Assembly (NCBI RefSeq): GCF_900890705.1
Contig: NZ_CAAHFH010000001.1
Coordinates: 1,240,001-1,304,000, forward strand
Direction: 5' to 3'
DNA length: 64,000 bases
Source: Pontiella sulfatireligans
GTDB taxonomy: Bacteria > Verrucomicrobiota > Kiritimatiellia > Kiritimatiellales > Pontiellaceae
The position numbers and the translations under genes were made by a program. Shown here in pieces: positions 1 through 8,325 of the stretch. How positions within the stretch are numbered: position 1 is the stretch's first letter; each line of letters begins with the position of its first letter. The notes under the pieces are model-generated. The model worked only from the letters and a program-made list of their open reading frames with translations. It made no database searches and was not told the origin of the DNA.

Positions 1-1191
1 GCTCACGCCCGTAACGGAATCCGGGATGCTGACTCCGGTCAGGTCGCAAAGCGTCGGATAGAGATCATAGGTGTACATCAGAGAATCGGTTCTTTTGCCC
101 GATGGCACACCGGGGCCAGCCATAATCATAGGAACATGTGTGCCTCCATCATCATACAGGTTCTGCTTGCCGAACAGCCCATGACTGCCAACAGCCAATC
201 CACTGTCGCTCGTAAAGACCACAATCGTGTTATCAACCAGCCCACGCTCTTTCAGCGCGGCAAAAACCCGGCCGATGGCAGCATCCATATGCGTGATGAT
301 CGCATAGTATTCACTCAACTGTTTTTGGGTGTCCTCCTTGGTCCTGGGATAGGGAGCCAGTTTTTCGTCACGAGTCTTTAACTCACCGAAGTCGAAGGGG
401 TGTTTCGGTAAAAAATTCGACGGAAGGGCAATCGACTCCGGCGGATACAGATCAAGATATTCCGCCGGCGCCTGCCGAGGATCGTGCGGGGCATGAAAAG
501 GCAGGTAGAGGAAGAAGGGATCGGAACGATCATACGACTGGATAAAGTCAACCGCGGCTTGGCCAATCACATCCGAGCTATGCAGTCCTTCATGGTTTTT
601 AATCTCGGAAGGATTGGAGCATTTTTCACCCTTCAACCCCACCAGATACAGATGTTTTTCATCATACTGCCCATCTTCACGATAATCCTGATAGGACAGG
701 CCGAAATGCGAACGGCGTTCGTCTTTATTCGTAACGTAATACGCCCCTTTGCTCAAACCATACAACCTGGCGCCGCCCTGGAAGCCGCGCATGGCCGATT
801 CCGGTTGATTATGCGATTTCCCAGTAATAAAGGTAAAATATCCGCCACTGCTGAACGCCTGAGCGATCGTCTTATGGGATGGGGCAAAGGTACTGCCCTT
901 CCCGCCCTCTATCCGGAACACTCCGCGCCCACAGAGCAACTGGGCACGACTGGCAACACAGGTCGCGCCCGTATTCGCGCCCTGGAGATAAGCATGATCA
1001 AACACCGATCCCCTCTCCGCCAACCGATTCAGATTCGGGGTTTTTACCTGTGCATTGCCATTGGCGGCCACGCCGTCATAACGCATGTCGTCCGCCAGAA
1101 TAACAATCACATTGGGCCGCTTATCATGGTCGGCATATGCTGCCGCCCCCATGAGCAAGGATATCAACACAATACGTTTTACAATCATCAT
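1..1191 (-). CDS. Sulfatase, family S1 type, 3' end cut by window edge
   Basis: Exported sulfatase expected to remove sulfate esters from a polysaccharide or oligosaccharide. Translating the minus strand from the ATG at 1191 gives a signal peptide (about residues 1-20), then the metal-binding start RPNVIVILADDM. The formylglycine site is CVASR, with Cys at residue 78. The frame stays open to base 1, ending in a typical YDLYPTLCDLTGV segment, so at least 397 residues are present and the C-terminus lies outside. Alanine replaces the usual proline in the C-x-P-S-R motif; C-x-A-x-R sites are known targets of the radical SAM maturase anSME. The gene starts 27 nt after the GH28-type gene, so it is probably the last visible member of that operon. 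The sugar specificity cannot be read from sequence. Confidence 0.9.
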   Translation of the reverse strand, partial: MMIVKRIVLISLLMGAAAYADHDKRPNVIVILADDMRYDGVAANGNAQVKTPNLNRLAERGSVFDHAYLQGANTGATCVASRAQLLCGRGVFRIEGGKGSTFAPSHKTIAQAFSSGGYFTFITGKSHNQPESAMRGFQGGARLYGLSKGAYYVTNKDERRSHFGLSYQDYREDGQYDEKHLYLVGLKGEKCSNPSEIKNHEGLHSSDVIGQAAVDFIQSYDRSDPFFLYLPFHAPHDPRQAPAEYLDLYPPESIALPSNFLPKHPFDFGELKTRDEKLAPYPRTKEDTQKQLSEYYAIITHMDAAIGRVFAALKERGLVDNTIVVFTSDSGLAVGSHGLFGKQNLYDDGGTHVPMIMAGPGVPSGKRTDSLMYTYDLYPTLCDLTGVSIPDSVTGVS

Positions 1192-1218
1192 TATTTGTCC
1201 TTCCAGAGCGGTTCCGGA

Positions 1219-2736
1219 TCAATCGAGATCTTTGATGTTTCGGATGACGAGATTCGGGGTATCGACCAATTTCAAGCGTTCCGCCGAACCCTTTTGAGGA
1301 GAGAGGGCCAAACCGTCAATTTGAAGATTGGTCACGTCATCCGTGTATACCGCATGGCGCAAGTCGTCCTTCTTCAGCGCCATTTTAAGGTTTTTCACCG
1401 TCAGGCCATCAACATGGCGGGCATAGAGACCCCAGGATGGAGGCACTCCGAAGTTTCTTTTTTCCGGATAGCGCGCTTCATCCTCGGGAACAACACGATT
1501 GCAATGTGCGGCCTTCCCTCCGCCCGGATAGGTTACCGTAATATTCTCGAGCGTAACGTTTTCAACCTTTTGGTTCGGAATTCCGGTAATGAAGATGGTA
1601 TTAGACTCCAATTTTTCAGTGGTCAGATCAGCAACTATGTTTTTCAGGGTAATATTCCTGATAATATTCGCCGCATCGCTTTCGGACTGGTCATCTTTGC
1701 GATGGGACATTTCCCGGGCCGACTTATAACTCCGGTTACGTGCTCCAAGGCGAATAAAGATCGGGCCGGACACCCGCTCCATTTTTATATTGGAGATGGT
1801 CACGTTTTCCATAATCCCGCCGTCAACACAAAGCAGCTTGATCGGAACACCGGGGCAGTCGTAAAAGTAACAATCAGTAATCGTTATATTCCTGAAGCCA
1901 CCAAATGACGATGTGCCGGTTTTGAAACAGCCCCAATGACTGCTCACCCGACAATTGCGTATCATCAGATCTTCTACGGGATGTTCCAGCGTCCCCTTCG
2001 GACAAATGGCATCATCACCAACATTGATATCGCAGTTTTCGATCAGCACCCTGCGACAGGAATCCATATCAATACCATCATTGTTTCCGTTACAACGGCT
2101 CGCAATGGTTACACCCTGTATTGCCACATCTTCACAATCCACAAGGTGTGTGTTCCAGGCGGCCGAATCCTTAAGGGTAATGCCTGTAAGTTGAATGCCT
2201 GCGCAGCGAATGAAGCGGATGTTCATCGGACGGAGGCCTCGGTTTTTACCCGTTTTTGTTTCCTTGCTAAAATATTCGAGCTGTCCGCGCACACTGATGA
2301 CCCCTTTTCCGGTGATTGCAATGTTGGACGCATCGCAGGCATAGATCTGCGCAGTGGACGAAGACGGTATTTCCACAGCCATTTCGCAATCCATTTTGTA
2401 ATCGTCAATATTTCTCGTGCCGAGATAGGAGGCACCGTCATCAAAACTTAACGTAACATTGCTTTTGAGCTCTATCGTTCCACCATAGTACGCGCCTTTC
2501 GGCACCTCAACCACACCGCCACCGGACTGGTGACAGATGTCGATCGCTTTTTGAAACGCAGCCGTATCATTGGTTTCATCCGAGCCGGTCGCTCCAAATT
2601 CAGTTACGGGCCACGACTGCCCACCCAACTTGCCATCGCTCTGGGCCGTGGCGCACGCGTTTAAGAGCAGGGCAACTGCCGCCATTAACAAGTTACGACC
2701 GCTCCTGAGCAATGATGCATAATATCTCATATTCAT
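1219..2736 (-). CDS. GH28-type polygalacturonase-like lipoprotein
   Basis: Predicted secreted glycoside hydrolase with the GH28 right-handed beta-helix fold, 505 residues. The N-terminus is a lipoprotein signal ending in LLNAC, so it is probably membrane anchored. After a Pectate_lyase_3-like start (EFGATGSDETNDTAAFQKAID), the catalytic region shows NNDGIDMDSC and GDDAICPKG, which match the NTDG and GDD aspartate motifs of GH28. The HWGCFKTGT segment occupies the place of the family G-H-G motif. I chose the ATG at 2736, ten bases after the upstream sulfatase ends, because a longer frame to 2808 would overlap that sulfatase and lack a signal peptide. Family members hydrolyse galacturonan, rhamnogalacturonan or related uronic acid chains; the exact substrate is unknown. 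Co-transcription with both flanking sulfatases is likely. Confidence 0.85.
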   Translation of the reverse strand: MNMRYYASLLRSGRNLLMAAVALLLNACATAQSDGKLGGQSWPVTEFGATGSDETNDTAAFQKAIDICHQSGGGVVEVPKGAYYGGTIELKSNVTLSFDDGASYLGTRNIDDYKMDCEMAVEIPSSSTAQIYACDASNIAITGKGVISVRGQLEYFSKETKTGKNRGLRPMNIRFIRCAGIQLTGITLKDSAAWNTHLVDCEDVAIQGVTIASRCNGNNDGIDMDSCRRVLIENCDINVGDDAICPKGTLEHPVEDLMIRNCRVSSHWGCFKTGTSSFGGFRNITITDCYFYDCPGVPIKLLCVDGGIMENVTISNIKMERVSGPIFIRLGARNRSYKSAREMSHRKDDQSESDAANIIRNITLKNIVADLTTEKLESNTIFITGIPNQKVENVTLENITVTYPGGGKAAHCNRVVPEDEARYPEKRNFGVPPSWGLYARHVDGLTVKNLKMALKKDDLRHAVYTDDVTNLQIDGLALSPQKGSAERLKLVDTPNLVIRNIKDLD

Positions 2737-2746
2737 TTTCTCATCG

Positions 2747-4363
2747 TCAAAGGTTCCAATTTTCCTGAACAATTTTCCTGATTCGGGGATAGACCTTGTC
2801 CGTATCACCCAGATCCAGCCGCTGGGTGGCCAGCTCTCCTTTTAGCGTTTGGATAATTTCCTTATATTCGGGATCGGCGTAACGGTTATGCATTTCGTTT
2901 GGATCGCGGTCGAGGTCGTAAAGTTCCCATGCAACCGGGGTGTCCGGGGCAAAACGGTTGCCGCCATACTTGGTCACGGACTTTCCTTTGTAGATATCCG
3001 TGTAGTCCGTCCCGTAGAAAAAGATCAGTTTGTATCGCTTGGTGCGGATTCCGAAATGGGCCGGATTCCGATGATGCGCCATGTGCATCCAGTAACGGTA
3101 GTAGGTGGCCGTCCGCCAGTCCTTCGGCTCCGCCTGCCCCTTGAGCGCCCCGACAACGCTATGCCCTTGCATATAATCCGGGCGCTCGACTCCAGCGAGT
3201 TCCAGCAAGGTTGGCGTAAAGTCCGTGTTGTTGAGCAGCCAGTCGTTGCGTGCGCCCTTTTTAACCAACGGCGGATAATGAACAATGAAGGGCATGTGGA
3301 TGGATTCTTCATACATCCAGCGCTTGTCGATAAAGTCGTGCTCGCCCAGGCACATGCCTTGGTCGCTGGTGTAAACAATCACCGTATTGTCCATCAGGTT
3401 GTTCTTTCCCAGATAGTCGAGGATGCGTTGCAGGTTATCGTCGATGCCCTTGACGCAACGAAGATATTTCTTCAAATAGAGCTGATAAGCCTCATGGGTC
3501 TTTTCTTTTTCGGTCAGCGTCTTGCCGTCTGTCATCTTTGCAATGTCCTTCGCCCATTTTCTCGCATACCCCTTCTTCGTGCGACCGGAAACGCTTGAAC
3601 CAAAGTTATTCCCACGCGTGGCAACGGAACCGAAATACGGCCCGGGCTGGTCATACAAGTTCACCGGCTCGGGGATCTCCACATCCGCCAAATAGTTTTC
3701 ATAGCGTTTGGCATACTCGAACAGATCGTGCGGCGCCTTGAAGTGGTGCATCAGAAAAAACGGCTTGGATTTGTCGCGCCCATTCTCCAGCCATTCCAAG
3801 GAAACGTCCGTCACAACATCGGAGGAATGCCCCTTCTTATGGATAACGGGAATCGTTTTGGACAGCGTGCTGTCAAAGCGGATCAACTCCGGAGTTCCCC
3901 CTTCGCTGACATGCAGGATGGGATCATGATATTCGCCCTGTCCCGGGAGCACTGCGAAATAGTCGAAATAGGCGGGATCTTCCTTCAAGTGCCATTTGCC
4001 GACGACGGCGGTGGCGTATCCCGCCCGCTGCATTTCCCGCGAAAGATAGCTCTTCTCCGCCGGCAGCGAGCTGTAGAGATCCAGCACGCCGTTGCGATTG
4101 GAATATTGCCCGGTCATGATCGATGCCCGGCTGGGGGTGCAGATCGAATTCACACAGTAGACATTCTCGAAAACCATGCCCTTGCCGGCCAAACGATCCA
4201 AATTCGGCGTGGGATTGAGATTGGCCAACCGGCCACCGTAGGTGCCGACCGCCGCCGTCGCATGGTCGTCGCACATGACAAACAGTATATTCGGCTTTTC
4301 AGCCTGCGTGCACGCAACGACAGAAACAGTTGCCAGCACCGCAATGATTATCTTTCGGTTCAT
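2747..4363 (-). CDS. Sulfatase (S1 type), lipoprotein
   Basis: Complete sulfatase of 538 residues. The signal ends in SVVAC and looks like a lipobox. EKPNILFVMCDDH provides the first metal ligands, CTPSR (Cys 75) is a canonical formylglycine motif, and GKWHLKEDP and TSDQGMCLGEHDF are the usual downstream active-site blocks. The C-terminal YDLDRDPNEMHNRY segment is the subdomain common in sulfatases of polysaccharide loci. The start at 4363 has AGGA a short way upstream, whereas the longer frame to 4384 gives no better signal. A promoter-like element sits at 4419-4447, placing the probable transcript start about 50 bases before the ATG. The 3' end is ten bases from the GH28-type start, so this gene probably leads a sulfatase-GH28-sulfatase operon. 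Confidence 0.92.
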   Translation of the reverse strand: MNRKIIIAVLATVSVVACTQAEKPNILFVMCDDHATAAVGTYGGRLANLNPTPNLDRLAGKGMVFENVYCVNSICTPSRASIMTGQYSNRNGVLDLYSSLPAEKSYLSREMQRAGYATAVVGKWHLKEDPAYFDYFAVLPGQGEYHDPILHVSEGGTPELIRFDSTLSKTIPVIHKKGHSSDVVTDVSLEWLENGRDKSKPFFLMHHFKAPHDLFEYAKRYENYLADVEIPEPVNLYDQPGPYFGSVATRGNNFGSSVSGRTKKGYARKWAKDIAKMTDGKTLTEKEKTHEAYQLYLKKYLRCVKGIDDNLQRILDYLGKNNLMDNTVIVYTSDQGMCLGEHDFIDKRWMYEESIHMPFIVHYPPLVKKGARNDWLLNNTDFTPTLLELAGVERPDYMQGHSVVGALKGQAEPKDWRTATYYRYWMHMAHHRNPAHFGIRTKRYKLIFFYGTDYTDIYKGKSVTKYGGNRFAPDTPVAWELYDLDRDPNEMHNRYADPEYKEIIQTLKGELATQRLDLGDTDKVYPRIRKIVQENWNL

Positions 4364-4418
4364 TTCATATTCCTTTCCAATCAAATTCGCTCACTTCGTA
4401 ATAAAGCCATCTGCTATG

Positions 4419-4447
4419 AATACCTGAAGAACCCGCAACTTTGGACA
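4419..4447 (-). promoter_or_regulatory. ECF-type promoter element, variant -10
   Basis: On the minus strand TGTCCA is followed after exactly 17 nt by GGTATT. The -35 side (GTGTCC) matches the other copies, but the -10 side differs from the GGTAAC consensus. It lies about 55 nt before the sulfatase ATG at 4363. Confidence 0.5.
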
Positions 4448-4485
4448 CGGGGTCGTTTTCATTTCCCATGTATGTGAAAAAGAAT

Positions 4486-5862
4486 CTATTTACGAAAATC
4501 GTCAAACGGCGCGGATTTTTCAGGATCAACTGGCCGATAAAAGTTGCCGGAGCTTTTTCCGGTTTGTGCAACGGCATTCCCGTCTTCGCCAAAGGTGATC
4601 AGATTATCGACGATTGCCGAGCTGCTCACATTGTGCAGACGCACGACCGTTTGCGACTGGACGGTATTCACGACATTGTTCGCAAACATTAGATTCGTGG
4701 AATTTTCAATGTTGATGAACGCTCGCCCGTTTGGTTTTTCATCCACCGTCCGAGTCTTGGCACGGGAATCGATCTCCTGCTTAAGGCTGTTGCCGGTCAT
4801 CACCAGGTTCTTCGATTTGCCAATGTGGCAAAACGCGCCAAAGGCGGCCGCTCCCGTTGAAAGCTTCCAATTCGTAAGCGTGTTGTTGCTGATCGTCGAA
4901 TCATTGATGTCGTGCATTTCAAAACATTTGCTCACGTAGGCAAAGCCGTTTCCGTTCAGGTTCGAGGCCTTTGTTGAGCCGATAATCACCCCGGTTTCCA
5001 AATCGGCGAAGCAGTTGTTTTCAATCATGGCCACGGCGGAACCGCCTTTGAACCGAATGCCGTAGACCATCTGCGCAAACCAGCTGTCGGTAATGTAGCA
5101 GACGTCGCAGTATTCCGTCTCGATCCCGACATACAGATCGGTAAATACACAGTTGTGGACTCTGAGCATTTCGTTCTTGGCCCGGCCTTTCCCTTTGAGC
5201 TTTGGGAAAAACAACGCCCGCTGCCCTTCTTTCTCAACGTTCCCGTACCGCCCCTTGGCCGGATACCAATTCAGGCCGCGGAAGTTAGGCGAGTCACCGC
5301 GGAAGCGGCTATAGCCTTTCGCGGTATCAACGTCGGTATTGTTGTAGCCCACGAACGTCATGCCGTTGACGAACACCTTGCTGTTTTTATAACTCCAGGG
5401 AGATTCTCCGGCGGGGAACGATTTGGAATGCCCTGTTTGCTGGAACGTAATGCAATTCGGCCCCGTATTCTTCCCGAACCGGAAGATGGTGCCGCTCTTC
5501 AGGTTCATCCCATGGATATCCTGTCCACCATGGCCGTTGCCACGAAGCTCAAGGCAAACCAGATTTACCGTGATTGGCGCGTCGATGTGGTAAACACCCG
5601 GAAGAAAACTGAACGTCGCCGAGGTATCCTTGAGCGAGGCAGTCTTGTCGAAGATTGCCTGCAACGCCGCCGACACATCCCGTTCGCCGGTATTGTCCAA
5701 ATGGTATTCAAACTTGCCGTGGTCGGTCAGCACCTCAACCGTGGCAAAGCGCTCCTTCGAGACCTTCAACTCCCCCAAGGGCTGGAGCGGTTTGGCCAGT
5801 GTCGCTGCAACCGGCCCCAACAACAGTGCTCCAACAGCAATTCCAAATGCCAAATTCTTCAT
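4486..5862 (-). CDS. Secreted right-handed beta-helix protein, carbohydrate-active enzyme candidate
   Basis: 458 residues from the ATG at 5862, which follows AAGGACGG at good spacing. A Sec signal ending in TLAKP is followed by a short N-terminal domain and then by repeated beta-helix rungs such as NCVFTDLYVGIETEY, ENNCFADLETGVIIG and NNTLTNWKLSTG. The opening part (FLPGVYHIDAPITV, then ELRGNGHGG) recalls the beta-helix fructotransferase family GH91, but I cannot establish that relation, and a lyase or glycosidase is equally possible. It stands between the sulfatase operon (start 4363) and the SHD1 gene (end 6023). No promoter element of the window-wide type was seen in the 160 bases upstream. 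Confidence 0.7.
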   Translation of the reverse strand: MKNLAFGIAVGALLLGPVAATLAKPLQPLGELKVSKERFATVEVLTDHGKFEYHLDNTGERDVSAALQAIFDKTASLKDTSATFSFLPGVYHIDAPITVNLVCLELRGNGHGGQDIHGMNLKSGTIFRFGKNTGPNCITFQQTGHSKSFPAGESPWSYKNSKVFVNGMTFVGYNNTDVDTAKGYSRFRGDSPNFRGLNWYPAKGRYGNVEKEGQRALFFPKLKGKGRAKNEMLRVHNCVFTDLYVGIETEYCDVCYITDSWFAQMVYGIRFKGGSAVAMIENNCFADLETGVIIGSTKASNLNGNGFAYVSKCFEMHDINDSTISNNTLTNWKLSTGAAAFGAFCHIGKSKNLVMTGNSLKQEIDSRAKTRTVDEKPNGRAFINIENSTNLMFANNVVNTVQSQTVVRLHNVSSSAIVDNLITFGEDGNAVAQTGKSSGNFYRPVDPEKSAPFDDFRK

Positions 5863-6022
5863 GACTCGACCGTCCTTCACGTGGTTTTCATTCACCGTTT
5901 CCCGGATCCGCATATACCATCAATACATTGGGTCCTGCCAACCGGCAATTCATTGCATTGCTCACAAGCACCCGTTTAATTATTGTTTAGAAGGTCAGCA
6001 GCACCCTCGTTGTCTGCATTCC

Positions 6023-6754
6023 CTAGTAACGAGTGGATTTCGGACGGGTCGGAAACGTTCGCAGACAGGCATCATCCATATAGTTGTTGATTGAAAGATT
6101 CCTGAGGTTCCCAATGTTTTCATACAGCCAGTCATGCGATGCACGCATGCCAACCTCTTCCCCCCTCTCATCCGTCACAATGGCCAAAAACCCATAATAC
6201 TTCTCTCCACGGATATCATCATTATCCGTATAGTTTTGCAAAACCACCTCTCTATCACTACGAAACTCAAATCTTCTGCCGTTCTCTTCGGGCAGCAAAA
6301 AATCGGCCTCATTGCTATCAAGTAAAATATATTTATCACCAAGCCGCTCTTGGCCAATAACGAAAAGCTCCAGCTTAAGTTCATAATTGTATTTTCCGGC
6401 GCTCCTTTGTTTGATCTTGACTCCATACAGACAACGCATCTCCGCAGGTCGCTGGGTCTTTTCGTTAATTCCGGCCGGGAAAATTTTCTTATCACTGATA
6501 TTGACAAAGGAAAACTCAAGCTCAGGAGGTTTCTCCAACTCGATTAGCCTTCGTGATTCTGGAGAGAATTGATCGAGCGGAACCTTGACGTTCCTGCCAT
6601 CGGCGCCTCGGAATAAAGCCTCCCGACCGAGCACCTTCACAAACTCACTCTCAAATGTTTCCCCATCATTAAGCTGCCACGCATGTTGTGAAAAGCAGGC
6701 ACCAGCAGCAAAGACGGTCGCAAAAATTATTCTAATCAAATGTTTGCCCTTCAT
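6023..6754 (-). CDS. Small exported protein with SHD1-like domain
   Basis: 243 residues from the ATG at 6754, preceded by AAGGTG. A signal peptide (about 1-22) leads into a segment at residues 24-75 (AWQLNDGETFESEFV, then DGRNVKVPLDQFS, then ESRRLIE) that closely follows the SHD1 domain pattern common in exported proteins of Planctomycetes and Verrucomicrobia. The remaining 170 residues look like a beta-rich domain of unknown function (LEFSFVNISDKKIFPAGIN onward). The start lies 23 bases after the TonB-like gene ends, so the two are probably co-transcribed and may work together at the envelope. No catalytic motif is visible. The biochemical role of SHD1 in bacteria is not established. Confidence 0.7.
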   Translation of the reverse strand: MKGKHLIRIIFATVFAAGACFSQHAWQLNDGETFESEFVKVLGREALFRGADGRNVKVPLDQFSPESRRLIELEKPPELEFSFVNISDKKIFPAGINEKTQRPAEMRCLYGVKIKQRSAGKYNYELKLELFVIGQERLGDKYILLDSNEADFLLPEENGRRFEFRSDREVVLQNYTDNDDIRGEKYYGFLAIVTDERGEEVGMRASHDWLYENIGNLRNLSINNYMDDACLRTFPTRPKSTRY

Positions 6755-6777
6755 ATGAACACCTTGTTTACGATCAA

Positions 6778-7908
6778 TCAAAAATCCCTGAATATTGGTC
6801 CATTGGTGCAACACACCTCGTCTTCACACAGGTTTTTATAAATTATATCCAATTGATCACGAGAAAGTTCAGACGTCCTGAAAATCGGCAGAATGGGTCC
6901 TCCCTGTGAATTTTCCGGATATTCAACACCCTGCTCCTCCACAGCGACAATGAACGATGCACCACTGGAGGCATTTTCAGAGATTACCACCTCCATATCA
7001 TATTCAACCCCGGGCTCAAGCGTAACCCAATCCCCCACCGTGGCCAGTGAAGATCCAATCACATATTTTTCGGAATCCATCGACTCTGATTCCCACAGGC
7101 TGCGGTACATCTTGGGAGCGCGCTCACTCTCTCCATCCTCTGGACTAATAAACGATCCTGCAACCACAACCTTTTTGTTGATGCGAATAGCAAGCGAATC
7201 ATCAACTCCCAACCAAAACCGGAAGGTTATCCCTTCTTTGTGGTAAATCTTACCTTTGTAGTACACAACCCAATGTCCGCCGGACGCCATGTCATCACTC
7301 ATGCCGAATGCCACAGGGGCGAGAGCTGAAATAGTCGGAGGCATCACCAAAAACGTCGTATATAACTTTTGGGGAGAACGATAATACTTTGAAAAAATCG
7401 AAGTGTTCCATGTCCGGAAAAATTTATGAAAAATTTCCCTCCACTCCTCACCCTCCATTGGAGAGAAGACTCCTCCCCGGGTAAATTTAAGATCCCAATA
7501 CGTACCTTCTAGATCGTTCCCGATACTTCTCGTCGATCCCAGAGCCGTCAGATTTCCAAAATCCATATCCAATTCAAATCCACCGCCCCCACCGCCCATG
7601 CCATCACCCATCCCGCTCATTTCCGGAAGCTGAATATCCGGCATCGAGGCCCGCATGACTTTGGTTACAATACGTGTGGTCGCCTTCGGCTTTGCCGTTT
7701 TCTTAACCTTAACTTTCGGCTTCTTGAGCTTCATCTTTGGTCGCTCAACCGGCTTGGGCGGCACAAATTTTTTCTCTTCCTTGTGCTGAACCGTAAACAC
7801 CACGAGCATGCCGGCCAACAGAAAAGCCGCGGCATGAATCAACAGACTGATCATGAACCCGCTCGACGCTCCCTTAACCACTCCGAAAGATTTTCTGCTA
7901 TTTCTCAC
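6778..7908 (-). CDS. TonB-like membrane-anchored protein with PA14-like C-terminal domain
   Basis: 376 residues. A single membrane segment (about 19-41, FMISLLIHAAAFLLAGMLVV) is followed by a Lys/Pro-rich stretch (PPKPVERPKMKLKKPKVKVKK), as in the periplasm-spanning part of TonB proteins. A Gly/Met-rich linker then leads to a C-terminal beta domain. There, FRFWLGVDDSLAIRINKKVVV and the later GDWVTLEPGVEYDMEVV resemble the core strands of PA14-type carbohydrate-binding domains. A normal TonB C-terminal domain is not visible, and no ExbB, ExbD or TonB-dependent receptor gene is in the window, so energy transduction is doubtful. An envelope-anchored sugar-binding protein is the other reading. 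A promoter element lies 215 bases upstream. Confidence 0.6.
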   Translation of the reverse strand: MRNSRKSFGVVKGASSGFMISLLIHAAAFLLAGMLVVFTVQHKEEKKFVPPKPVERPKMKLKKPKVKVKKTAKPKATTRIVTKVMRASMPDIQLPEMSGMGDGMGGGGGGFELDMDFGNLTALGSTRSIGNDLEGTYWDLKFTRGGVFSPMEGEEWREIFHKFFRTWNTSIFSKYYRSPQKLYTTFLVMPPTISALAPVAFGMSDDMASGGHWVVYYKGKIYHKEGITFRFWLGVDDSLAIRINKKVVVAGSFISPEDGESERAPKMYRSLWESESMDSEKYVIGSSLATVGDWVTLEPGVEYDMEVVISENASSGASFIVAVEEQGVEYPENSQGGPILPIFRTSELSRDQLDIIYKNLCEDEVCCTNGPIFRDF

Positions 7909-8123
7909 AACAACCTCTCAATACGTATAACTTTCTTTTCCTTCGCTTTTTCCTGCCTTTGGCGCTCATTGGAGCATTGCGATGCTTAAGCACAACACCC
8001 CTTCATCGACTCCGCCTCCCGAACAGGTGAAGTTTTCCCGTTTAACGTATTCACGCCGACCGGAAATAAGTGATAGATGATAGCCGTCAACAAGTGCGAC
8101 ACCTCGTAAATGCCGTCAATCTT
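7909..8123 (-). other. Long untranslated leader, no gene seen
   Basis: About 215 bases between the promoter element at 8124-8152 and the ATG at 7908. I see no open frame with a ribosome site and no clear riboswitch or terminator fold. Confidence 0.4.
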
Positions 8124-8152
8124 GTTACCTGTTGATTGCTGGAATTTGGACA
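8124..8152 (-). promoter_or_regulatory. ECF-type promoter element
   Basis: Minus strand TGTCCA, 17 nt, GGTAAC. The base before TGTCC is T rather than the usual G, and the nGTTT extension is less well kept (AAATT). Likely drives the TonB-like and SHD1 gene pair. Confidence 0.6.
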
Positions 8153-8229
8153 AGTGCCACACGATTAAAACAGGGGCACAATTCCTACATTCAGTTGAAT
8201 GGTTCCATCTCGCAATATTTCAACATCAG

Positions 8230-8287
8230 CTCCGTTGTTCTCAGGCGTTTTCATACGGCCCAGCGGCTGGATAGCAGGACAACGGAG
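8230..8287 (-). terminator. Inverted repeat downstream of giant sulfatase gene
   Basis: CTCCGTTGT at 8230-8238 pairs with ACAACGGAG at 8279-8287, leaving a 40-base loop. It lies 39 bases beyond the stop of the sulfatase gene and has no clear T tract. It may be a terminator or a mRNA 3' stabiliser. Confidence 0.3.
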
Positions 8288-8325
8288 ACAAACCATATCC
8301 TGAAAATTATATTTTCGTTTTCGAA

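Noticed and set aside
484..1908. Plus-strand frame of 474 residues across the first two genes
   Set aside because: Antisense to the partial sulfatase and the GH28-type gene, which both have catalytic motifs; the frame also spans their intergenic gap.
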